A stretch of DNA of 64,000 nt from Lanius collurio (lineage: Eukaryota > Chordata > Aves > Passeriformes > Laniidae): NCBI GenBank assembly GCA_020086605.1, contig JACBWW010000092.1, positions 426,602-490,601 on the forward strand, in the 5' to 3' direction. Under the pieces are notes generated by a model that made no database searches, had not been told where the DNA came from, and saw only the letters and a list, made by a program, of their open reading frames with translations. Position 1 is the stretch's first letter. Every line of letters begins with the position of its first letter. Made by a program: the position numbers and the translations under genes. Positions 12,801 to 24,800 of this stretch are shown one piece after another.

Positions 12801-15800
12801 CTGGACCCCTCTGCTCTGGAGCCAGGCTGGGACAGCTGGGAATGGTCCCCTGGAGAAGGGAAGGCTCCAGGGAGAGCTCAGAGCCTCTTGCAGGGCCTGA
12901 AGGGGCTCCAGGAGAGCTGGAGAGGGACTGGGGACAAGGGCTGGAGGGACAGGACACAGGGAATGGCTTCCCAGTGCCAGAGGGCAGGGATGGATGGGAT
13001 ATTGGGCAGGAATTGTTCCCTGGGAGGGTGGGCAGGCCCTGGCACAGGGTGCCCAGAGCAGCTGTGGCTGCCCCTGGATCCCTGGCAGTGCCCAAGGCCA
13101 GGCTGGACATTGGGGCTGGGAGCAGCCTGGCACAGTGGGAGGTGTCCCTGCCATGGCAGAGGTGGGATGGATGATCACAAAGGTCTGGGTGGAGATGGCA
13201 CCATGGGAAGGGAGGGAAGAAGAGTTGGGAACGAGGATCAGAACTTCCCTAAAGTCCAGGTTTAGCACAACATCTCTGCTAAGCCCCACTGGAGGGTGCA
13301 GCATTGACTCTTTCCATGTCATTGGAACCAACTGTGCACCCCCCAATTAGGAATGAGGTTTATTAGCACCTGTCCATGCTCTGCTGTATTTTTAATTGGA
13401 ATGTTCTGGCACTCTCAGTCTAAATCCCATTTTATCTCAGCGACGCTCATGATCCTACAGAGGTTTTACATTGTTCCTGACTGTCCAAGTCCTGAAAACT
13501 TGGAATAAAAAGCTCATTTTTGTTTCATTCCAGCTCCTATCAAGCCCTAGCTCTGTTCCCTTCCTGAAGAAATACAGCATTCCCAAGAATTCCCAGTTGT
13601 TTCCAGCTGAATGCAATGAACCAGCTGCTTTGTGCTTGATGGGGCATCCCTGACGGAGCAGCAGCTGCATCCCAAAAAAAAACCCCATGGAATCATGAAG
13701 GAGATGCTCAGTTCCTCACAAAGAAATTGTTTTCAGGAGCTGTGCTGACATTCCAGCTTTCCCAGGGCACCTTCCCAAAAATATCCATTCATTTAAGCCC
13801 TGGATGAGGCAGAGTGGGAAAAAAAGACAGATTCAACTGTTCCTGGGGAAGAAGACTGCTACAGTTGGGAATTTAAAGTTCCCACAAGCTCAGAAATGTG
13901 GAGTTTACCTTGATTTGACTCTCAGATTTTAAAGAATTTTTTTTTTTTTTTTTTTTTATTCCTTGAGTTTTTAAAGCTGTTTGGGAATTAATTAACGGGT
14001 GGCTCAGGGGGCTCATTAGCAACGTGTCCACCCCTAGGCCTGGATGGGCTAAAAATGAGAATTTCCTTTACTGAAAAAAAGGAAAGGAGAAGAAACCCTG
14101 CTGTGGTTTGTCCTCGAGGCAAAACCACTTCAAAAGTGCTGCTGCTGGTTAAAAAAAAAAGGGATTTGGGCCAAGTTTTTCAGGTTTTTTAAGATAGTTT
14201 TGCTTTTCCATAGAGCTTGAACATAGCATGTGCAGTTTGAAGGCTCTACAAAAAAAGAGGCATTAAAATGCCATAAAAATGACATTTTTTAGTTGTTTTT
14301 ATTTGTTTGTATGTTTGCTGTGGGTTAAAAGACTCCAAATCCAGGGTTGTTCAGATGAAACATAAAGAGACGAAGCAGCAGCTCCATGGTTGGGGTGGGG
14401 AGGGATGCAGGAGGAGCCCATAATTATACAGAATTTAAGTATTTATAAATGATGTCATCTCTGTAATGTCCCCTCATGGAATGGTTTGGACTGGAAGGGA
14501 CCTTGAAGCTCATCCAATTCCAACCCTCACCACTGTCAGGGAACCTCCCACCAGCCCAGGGTGCTCCAAGCTCCATCTAGGCATAATTTATGGATTTCAT
14601 TTTATTTTCCTGCAGAATTCCATGGCTAGGGATAGCAGGGATGATCTTGCCTCTCACTACCTCATGTGGGACAGAGGTGACCACAGGGGCAGGTCCTGAA
14701 GCCCCAAAATCACCTCCCAGCAATGGGTTTCCCAATTTTATTTCTTTCTTTCCCACATTAAACTCCTGAAAATGTTCATTTTCAGAGCAGCACATGTAAA
14801 AAAACCTCCAGGTGTGCCCCAGGGCTGTTCCAAGAGGGAATGAGGAGCCACCAAGGAACGGGATCATGGATGAACTGCCCAGAGGGGAAGCACAACATGA
14901 GTGCTGGTTAGAGCTAAACTACATCAACTCACCAGCTCCTAAAAAAGACCTGTCCCATTAAAGAGCAGGATGGGGAAGGGGAAATTACTGGGAAAAGGCT
15001 CAGTGGGAAGAGAAGGAGGACAAGGACCACCTGGAGTAAGGGGACTCGGCCATCCTGGCATTGCCACTCCTGCCAAACCTCGCTTTAGGTGCAGCAGGGC
15101 CCTGAGGGAGCCCTTTCCAGGATCCATCCCAACTAACTGGCCAGCCCTAAAAAGTCCAGGAAGCCCAAAATCCAAGGTCATTATGAGCAGGGAGTGAGCA
15201 ACTCCAGCTCTACTCAGGGGAGCCTCCAGCACCCATATGGGAAGATGGAGACAGCAAAGGCTTTGAACCAGGAACAAACAGAAGGATTTGTCCAAATTGC
15301 TCCATGAGAAGCAGATGGTGCTCAGACCAGGCTGGGGAAACTCCCAAGAAAAGCCGATTTTATTTTTGGAAACGGAAGCTGCTGGCTCGGAGCTGCAGAA
15401 TTCCTCAATCAACGCGACCGCCGCTAACGGGCTCCAAATGGCTCCCGAGCTTCCAGCTTTGAAGGGATTGCATGGAAAATTAAACACAGAAGGAAAAGTG
15501 ACACGAGTCTGTTGGACACAAAAGAGGGGGGGGGAAATGGGATTTAGGCTGTCCAGCCTCAGGCACAACCCAGCTTTGGCTTGGGAAAGGGAAGAGAGCT
15601 GCAGGATGGAGTCAGGACTAGAAAGATGCAGCAGTGGGAAAAAAAAGATTGTGCCTTGATGGAACCTCCTTCATTAATCCATCCCTCTGCTGGCAGTCAT
15701 TCCTGAATTAAGGGCTGGACTTGATGATCTTAGAGGTCTTTTCCAACCTTAAGGATTCCATGAGTTTATCCTGCCATTCTATGAACTTCTGCTGACTTGT

Positions 15801-18800
15801 TGAAAGAACACAACACAACCAAATCCATTCTCCACCTGGCTGGCTCCTCTTCCTTCCCTTCCTCCCTCCTGCCCTCTCTTCCCTCTGCAGCTCCAGCATA
15901 ATCCCAAGGGCTGGTGCAGAGCAAGAGGAAGGACCAACACCCCGAAATCCCTGCTGGAAGGCCAGAAAATCCCACAGCAAACCACAGCCTGGCCGCTCCC
16001 CAATCCTATTGTTTTCCCAAACTACTCCTTGCTCTAAGAAATTATAAAATTCCCAATTAAAGCATGGGATGTGCATGCTGGAGCCAGAGCCAGGCACTCC
16101 AGGAAGGCTTCACTGGGAGAGGGACAGGCAAGAGCAGCTTCACAGGGCTTTACCAGGATAAATCACAGGAGACTTGGAAAGATCATCCCAGGGGAAGACA
16201 GAAACGCGGTTGGCCCTGGTCACCCCAGATGTCCCATTCAGGGTGAAAAGGCCTCCAGGGAAGGTTGAGGTTGGATATTGGGAGCATTCCTTATGGAAAG
16301 GGCTGCCCAGCCCTGGCAGGGGTGGAGTCCCCATTGCTGCAGGGGTTTAAAAGCCCTGTGGATGTGGCATTTGGGGACAGGGTCAGGGGTGGCCTCAGCA
16401 GAGCTGAGGGAAGAGTTGGGCTGAATGGTCTCGGAGAGTTTTTCCAACGCTACCAATTCCCTGATTCCATGATTATTAAGCTCCCATACAGGAGTGGGAA
16501 AAAAAAAAGTCCACTTCGGCCCCAGTCAGGGTGAGGGCTCAGCCTTGAGCTCCAAGTCACTGCAAACGCCCAGAAGGTCAGAAGTGTCCAACTGAAACCT
16601 TTTAAACCCAAGACTGACTCTTCCAAAAGACTTCTCCTAAATCCAAGACCTTCTCCAACTCTCAGGGAAAGGGCCTGTGGATCCTCAGGGCCACAACTCC
16701 CAGCTGCCCTTTCCCAGAAGGTGAGGGCCTCCTCTGTGGTGGAGGAAGATTCCCAAAACTCTGCCCCACCTGAGGCACCAAAATGTCCTCTCCTGTCCCT
16801 CAGCTCACCTACTTAACCTCAGCCATCAAGCAGACATTGGGAAGAGCTTCCCAATCTTGGCCCTATGGCATGTTCCAGTGATTCCAAGAGGTCTGTTGGC
16901 CATCACACCACGTGTCACCTCCAGCATGGGCCTCTCTGCACGGATCAGCCCACAGAGCCTTACCTGAGCACGATCCACCTGGAAGAACTACGTGGAACCA
17001 CCACCTGTGCCCTTGCTGGGTGTCCACCAGCCAGCCTTTGGCACTAGGAGGGAGTTTTCAGCCCGGGAGAAGCCATGTGGCACTTCCTCAGACAGCGGGA
17101 ACGGCGCCCACGAGCCCGGGCTGAAAACTCATCCCACTGGGAATGTGAGTGTGTGTTGTGCCAGGGGTGTGGCTGTGGCCAGCACTCCTCATGGAGTCAG
17201 AGTGTTGGAGCCCTGGGAGGACTTAAAAGTCCTGTGTGTAGAGGTAGAGAAAAAAATCAAGCTCACTTAATCCTCTCAGGCCAGGAGCTGGGATTTCCCC
17301 GGAGCGACGTCCATTGCCGGCAATGGACGCACCAAAATAACGTCGGCATCCCCGAGTTAACCACCTCTGTCCTCCTTTCACCTATCACACTGCTCATGCA
17401 TCATCCAGCTTCCCAACCATCTTCCCGGCTCTTCACGCTATGTCCTCTCCCTTCTTCCGCACGGAGTTGGAGAAAAGGAGCCCCTTGGTCAGCTCTGGCT
17501 GCCCGGAGAAGCTGGATGGAAACGGTGGAAATTACAAGGGGGTCATCAGCAAGGCTGGAGAGGACAGCGCTTAAGTCACGACGTTTCCGACCCTCCCACC
17601 CCCCAGCCAAGGCCAGGTGTTCCACTGCCCCAAAAATCCAGCTTTTCCAAAGCTTGGATGTGCCAGGAAAGGCACCTGGGGGTGAATTATCCATCCCTCT
17701 TCCAGCTTGGATTTGTCTTTTAGACATCCGGGGTGGGCTTTGGTGGCACCTCATGAGGTGAGAGTTGGACAGAGGCAGTTAACTCCCAGAGCCATGAAAA
17801 AGTCCAGGACAGGATAAATTCCCAGCTCCCAGCTTCCCTACAGTTGGTTTAGAGAGAAACGAGTTGTCACAGCCCCATGTCACGATCTGGCTTTTTTTGG
17901 GATGGATTTGCCAGGATTACACTCCAAGCTCATGAGATCCAACCCCACCCCTACAACCAGGCCACGACCTCATTAATAAATACACGGAGAGGATGAGAAT
18001 TCACCTCTAAAATATGGGAATATGTCAGGACTCCATGGTCTGACCACAACTTCAACAAAATTCTGTAGATTCCCAAGCTGAGCTTCTCCAAGCTCCAAAG
18101 AAAACACAAACCTTGCAGATAAAACGACATCATCAGATCAAATCTGGTCTCAGACCAATGTTTTGGGAGAGTTTTGTGAAATTTCACGTTTTATCAATTT
18201 TTTATCATTTTCTCTGCGTGGAAGGGAACATGGCTGTTCCAAAGGAAAAACTCAGTCTGGATACCCAAAACAAGTCTCAAAAGCAGAGCGGGACTAAGGT
18301 CTGACTTAACTTTCAGTTTAAAACAGGCTGGACTTGATCCTGGAGGTCTTTTCCAACCTTAACAATTCTCTTGGCAATGATGGAAAAGGACTTTTTCCTA
18401 TTTAACCACAAATTCAACCTGACAGTGTCGCTTCAAGAGGAAAAGCACACCAAGAGTCTGCAAATTCAAATCTGGTGAAGGATCAGATCCACTTGGAACA
18501 AAGGGAAGGAAAACACCAAACCACAACCCAACCTCTCTACAGAAATGTATTTTAGTCACCTCACTTCTTCCTCCTTCTAAGATTCGTGGCACAAGTGATT
18601 GTGCCCAAAATCTGTGAATTTCCCAGGAGTATCTGATCCTCCTGAAAAACTCAGACTGAGGCAAAATGTCCCTGAATTCTCCTGGGAATCTCTGCATTTC
18701 TAAATCCTGATGTTTGTAGCTACAGAATGGCATAAGCAAAGCTTAAGGGGAGGTCTTCTCCACCTGCACTGGCGCCACTGCACAATTAACGCCCATTATT

Positions 18801-21800
18801 TTAATTACCTTCTTTCAATCATTACTCATTATCAAAGCCAATGGGTAAATAAACTCCTTAGCTCTGTAATGCATCAGAAAACATAAATTTGCTAAAAGCA
18901 ACTTTCAGTAACTAAAGCTGGGCTGGTTTTTGGTTGAGAGAAGGGCAGAAGAGCTTCCAAGACCCACCAAGCCCATGGGAAGCTGGAATTGCAGCAGCAC
19001 CTTCAATTCCTGCTGGATCCTCAGGAATCACTGGGTTTAATTAAAGAGGCTCCCACCCCTCCTGCCCTTGAATGTAAGGTATATAAAATTATACATGGAA
19101 GGCAGATTGGCGAAGAGATTCCAAAGATCTGAAGAAAGCCAGGAATGACTGAAGAGTGGAGAGTGAGATCCAAAGAACCATGGAATGGTTTTGATGGGAA
19201 GGGACCTTAAAGGACATCCAGTGCCACCCCTGCCATGGTGCCACCTCCCACTGTCCCAGGCTGCTCCAAGCCCTGTCCAGCCTGGCCTTGGGCACTGCCA
19301 GGGATGCAGCAGCCACAGCTGCTCTGGGAAGCTGTGCCAGGGCCTGCCCAGCCTCACAGCAGGAATTAATTCCTTCTTAATCACTGATCTAAATCTTTCC
19401 TCTTTTAGTTTAAAACCATTACTGGAATGTCATCCCACATCCCATCAAAAAGGAGCTGTTGGCTGAAGATCCCACTGGTCACCTAAGGGACAGGGACACG
19501 GCTCCAGAGGACAGAGGGAGTCACCAACCCCTTCTATTGAAGAGGTTTTCTGCTCCAGAAGACCTTGGTGGGAGTGAAACCACTTAAGTCCCAAATAACA
19601 CCCAAATCTGGGCATTTCCAACTACAAAAACCCAGGGGTTGATCCAACGTGGCCTTTGAGAGAACCTTTGTGGCCAACAGACCCTTCTCTGGAGGCTCCA
19701 CACGGTGCAGATGAAAAGCAGATGTTGAAGGGACAGGAAAAGCCGAGGATGTTGGGATAACTGAATTCAGAGAATCCCAGAATGCTTGGGCTTGTAGCGA
19801 CCTTTGAGATCATCCAACTCCACCCCCTGCCATGGGCAGGGACACCTTCCACTATCCCAGGTTACTCCAAGCCCTGTCCAACCTGGCCTTGGACACTTCC
19901 AGGGATGAGGCATTTAGGAGTAGCCTTGAACACTTGCAGGGATGGAATTCAGGAGCAGACAGTCCATCAGTTTGTTTCAACGTGGATGGATATGAGCCGC
20001 TTCCACCCAAAATGCTCATGGCATCTCTGGCCTCTTTTCCTGATGGGTTGAGAAGGGAACCTCAATCCCTCAGAGCTGCCCTTTCCCTGGACAGCCTAAA
20101 AACAATGGGATGACCGAGGTGTCCTTGTGGGCCCAAACCCAACCAGCTGCTGATTTCAGCGTGTGACACCTGGACTCAGGTCACACCCAGGACAGTTTGC
20201 ACCAGAGGATTTATACAGAAAGCACCATTTGTGTAGAAAAGACCATTTTAGTTACCAAACATTGACCAAAAGACATCAAACCAGCCCCATTTGCACCACA
20301 CCGCCACCAAATCCATGTTTTCCTTAGCTCCAGGTGCTGGAGCTGCACGGAGCTGCCTCTTACCTTGAGCTCCTTCCAGCTGTCGAGCAGCCTGGTGGCC
20401 AAGTCGCTCACATCCACAATTTTATCTGTCTGCTCCTGGCTCCTCTCGCTCTCCACGTCAGAAACTCCCTCCTCTTCATCCTGCGACGGCGTTTCCATGG
20501 CCATGGGCTCCTCCAGCTTCGCTCCGTTGCTCTCCTTGACCTCTGCCTCAGGCTCAGCCTCCAGCTCAGCAGGCTGGGATTTGCTGCTCTCCACTGGCGC
20601 CTCCACAGCAGTTTTGATGTCCTGCTGCTGCTGCTGCTCCTCCGCCACCTCCATCGGGGCTGCCTCCAGCTGGTCCAGGTCCTCCTTGCCCTCTTTCCCT
20701 TCCAGCTCACTGGTGGTATCCGAGATGGCACTGTCCATGCTGTTCTCGCTGATGATCTTCAGCCTCCGGAATACCAACTTCTTGGGGGTGTCTGTGTCAC
20801 CTTCCACGCTCTGCTTGGCCGAGAGCTCCGGGGTGTTGAGCGGGGTGTGGGCCCTGGACGTGTTCTCGCTGGAATATCCGTCGCCCTCGCTGAGCTGCGG
20901 CACCGCCGTCTTGGTCTGAGCCCAGCGCTGGATGATGGGCAGCACCTTGCTCTCCTCCAGCATGTTCTTGGTAGGGATGGGCAGCAGCTCCAGGGTCTTC
21001 ATGATCTAAGGGCAAGGACAAGCAGGGCATTGTCAGAGCCATCAGGATTTAAAGCTGTGTCCAACCTGGAATAGGTCACTTTGGTCAGGAAGAATTAAGT
21101 CTGGAATATCAAGGTGATCACAGAATCCCAGAAGGGTTTGGGTGGGAAAGGATCTTAAGGATCATCCATTCCACCTCCTGCCATGGGCAGGGACACCTCC
21201 CACTGTCCCACATTGCTCCAAGCACAGTCCAGCCTGGCCTTGGACACTTCCAGGGATGGGAAGTCCACAACTTCTCTGGACACCAGGGGCTCACCACCCT
21301 CACAGCCAAGAATTCCTTCCTAATATCCCATCTAAAATCGAAGTGTCTCATCTAATCTATCTAATGATGGTTACAGGTCACGGGTGAGGGATTTTGGGAA
21401 GGATTTCTCCATGGAAAGGGTTGTTAAACACTGGAATGGGATACTCAGGGAAGTGTTAGAGTCCCCACCCCGGAGGTGTCCAAGGAAGGCCTGGAGGTGG
21501 CACTTGGTGCTCTGGGCTGGGCATAAGGTGGGCATTGGACACAGCCTGGACTCAATGACCTTGAACTTCCAGATGTCTTTGGGCATCCAATCCCAAACTG
21601 CTTATGTAAAACCAAAACATTCCAGTTCCATTTCAGACTGTCAGGATCTCAAATTCCCTGTGCTTCAGCATGGAATAAACAGCAACAGCAACAACCTTTA
21701 AGTCTTGTTCATGGAACCTACCTCAGGAATTTAAGGAAAACCACAGGAGCAAATTCCTTCCGTTTATTAAGGATGTGCCTGAGGGCAGAAGTTTCAGGCT

Positions 21801-24800
21801 TGTAGTTCTGAGGCACCTGAGCTTGTTTTCCATGAATACTTGGCATGGATTTGTATTTAAAAAAGACCAGAAGGAAAAGAAAATCCTGGTGATCCCGAAC
21901 ATTCAGCAAAGCTGCCAAATGCCTGTTCCCCAAAAAGGGGAAAGTCTGGACTCCCCATTCCTGGAGGGATCTAACAGCCCTGTGGATGTGGCACTTGGGT
22001 TAGTGGTGGCCTCAGCAGCGACTGGGAATGGTCAGACTTGATCTTAAAGGGCTTTTCCCACCTCGAGGATTCCGTGGGAGCTCCCAGTCCCAGACAGTTA
22101 CTGACCTCCAGCTGCAGCTTCAGGTTGTTGGCAGTGCTTCCTCTGCCATCGCCCAGCTCCGTCATCCAGATCCAGAGCAGGGACAGGCCGTGACACTCCA
22201 GGAAGGACTTCAGGCAGGACTGGGAGTGAGTGTTCTGGAGAGCCAAATGTGGGAATAGTCAGAGACTTCCAGGCAAAACCATGGAAAACTGCTCCACTGG
22301 GATTATGGTGAAACCCAGGGCAGAGCCAGAACTCAGCACCTGAGCACGTCCAACCTGATCCAAGTGGCTGGAACTGCTGGGATTGGAGCAGGGATGCAGC
22401 AGCAGGACCAGTATAACCATTACACAGCTCATACTGGGGAATAAAATGTAAGGATAACGGATCCTGGAGCTGTTTGGCTGAGCTTGGGATGCAGGAACCA
22501 GGGCAAGACCTGCCTCCCCCCACTGCCCCTCTTCCTCTGAGGATGTCAGGGGAACAGGACAGGGATCCCTCCCGGCCCCAGGGCTGCTCCTCACCTGGAT
22601 GAGTTTGAGGCAGGTGAGTTTCTGCTCCAGGGTTTCGATCCGGACCATGAGGCGGGACAAGCTCAGCACCTGGTTTTTATCAGAGAGGCCCTCCCCGTTC
22701 TCCAGCAGCGCCTCCAGCTCCCCATCCACCTGCACAGCCAAAGGAAAACCACCTCAGCCTCAGGCCACGGAATTCCCTGACTCCAACCTCCACTTTCCCT
22801 AAGGAATGTCACATTCTAGCTCTGGACAGCTGGAAATTCCAGGTGGTCGCACCAAAACCCTCCCAAGTTTATCGTCTCATGTAGGAAAACAAACTAAGAA
22901 ATTATCTTTAATTGCAAGTAAAACTTATTCTTTATATTCTGAATTGTAGAAATCCTTTATAATCTGTAATGGATTTATGGATAATAAATTGTAACAGATT
23001 TATAATCCTTACAACCAGAGGTTCCCTCTCCACATGGACACTGGAATATCCCCCATCATCATTTCGTGACTAATTAGTGTTTAAAAATACCCTCTAAATG
23101 ATACATCAATTATTTCTTGGCTTCCTCACTCTCTGATACAGCAAATAAAAATGAAAATTGGCCATTTTTAAACTTCCCAAAAGAATTAGGAATAAACCTT
23201 CTCAATAGGAATAGAGGTTTGTATCTTCACAGATGGAATAATTACAACTGGCAGGAATTAAAGAAGAGCCTGTGCAGGTTCTTGGAGAAGATTTCACCCA
23301 GAAATATTTCTTTTGCTCTGGATTCTCTGCACTTTTCCCACACAGTCTGAACCCATCCCTGCAATTCCAAGTGTTGCCTCTAAGCCAAAACAATTTAGAG
23401 ACTCAAATTCCACCTCCCAACCTGGAGCTGGCCAAACTCTGCCCTCGGAGCTGCCCAATTTCAGGTGATGCCCTAAATGGTGGAGCCAATATTGTTCATC
23501 TTTCATCAATGTTTAAAGACCATGGAACACAACCCAAATCTTTTAATCCATGTGGAATTTATGGCTGGGTTTAGTTACTGATGAGCAGATACCAGACCTG
23601 GGAAAGTCCCTCTCTGGTGGGACTTTAAATAACCAGGAGAAAGGAAATATGGATTAAACTGAAGGTCCAAGAAAACATAAATTTTGAGGGGCCTTGTGAA
23701 ATAAAATCATTGAAGCTGGAAAAGACCTCCAAGATGGTCAATCCAAACAACACATCCATGGAAAAGACTGAACCCTGAGGTCAGCAGGAGTCATCTGCTC
23801 CAAGGGAACAGCGGGATGAGAGGAAAGGGCCTCAAGCTGTCCCAGGGGAGGGGAGGGCTGGGCACTGGGGAAATTCCTTTCTGGAAGGGGTTGGTGGTGG
23901 TGGAATCCCCATGCCCAGAGGGACTGAAAGCCGAGGGGGGACGTGGGTGGTCCTGGCAGTGCTGGGGAATGGTTGGGCTCAATCTCAGAGGGCTTTTCCA
24001 ACCTCAGGGATTCCGGCAGAGCCGAACTCACCGAGTCCTTTTTCCGGGAGCGTTCCTTCTTCATCTTGCCGCCGGCCGCGCGGATGCTGACCCTGTTCTC
24101 CCCCCCCAGGTACCCCCGGCAGTTGGAGGAGCCACAGAAACATTTCTGGGCCTCTTTGCTGTGGGGGGACACAAAGGGAGGCTCAACAACGGCTCGAGCC
24201 CAGCCACAGCCACTCCTCCACCTCCAGAAGGCAGGGGTGGGAATGGCTCTGCATGGAAAAGTCACTGAAAATGCAAATAAAGGCTTTACTCCTGGCACAG
24301 CTCCCGTGATCCCAAGTTGTGGCAGCTGGAAAGCCAAGCCTGCCTCACTTCCTGGGCTCTCCACAGGGCAAGAACCAGGAACCAGAGAGGAAAAGGTGGA
24401 GCTGGTGGGGCTCACAACTCCTTAACCCACATTGCCACCAATACCTTAATTTTCCTAAGGAATTTATCCTCAGGGTTATACACCCATTAGGAAAAGTTTG
24501 CAGTTCATAGCATTTTATATATTTATCTTTGAGATATTTATTTATTTTATAGTATATTTATTTTAGAGCTATATTATGGCTCACATATTGAATCTTGGAG
24601 CTCAAAATGGGATAAAGAATGGGCTCAAGATTCACTGAAGCAGCAAAATCCACATGGAGAATTTGTTTTGCATGCACAGCCATGGAAAATAAATACAATA
24701 GATATAATAAATGTAATAAATACAATAAATGTAATACATGCAATAAATGTAGTACATGTAATACATATAATAAATATAATTCCCAAGGAATATTTCTTCC

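Noticed and set aside
12555..13346. Minus-strand open frame of about 263 codons in SETD2 intron 12
   Set aside because: It runs antisense through a CR1 3' fragment; the same peptide words recur at every CR1 copy.
17075..17761. Plus-strand open frame of 228 codons near the palindromes
   Set aside because: No recognisable domain, atypical composition and no splice or promoter context.
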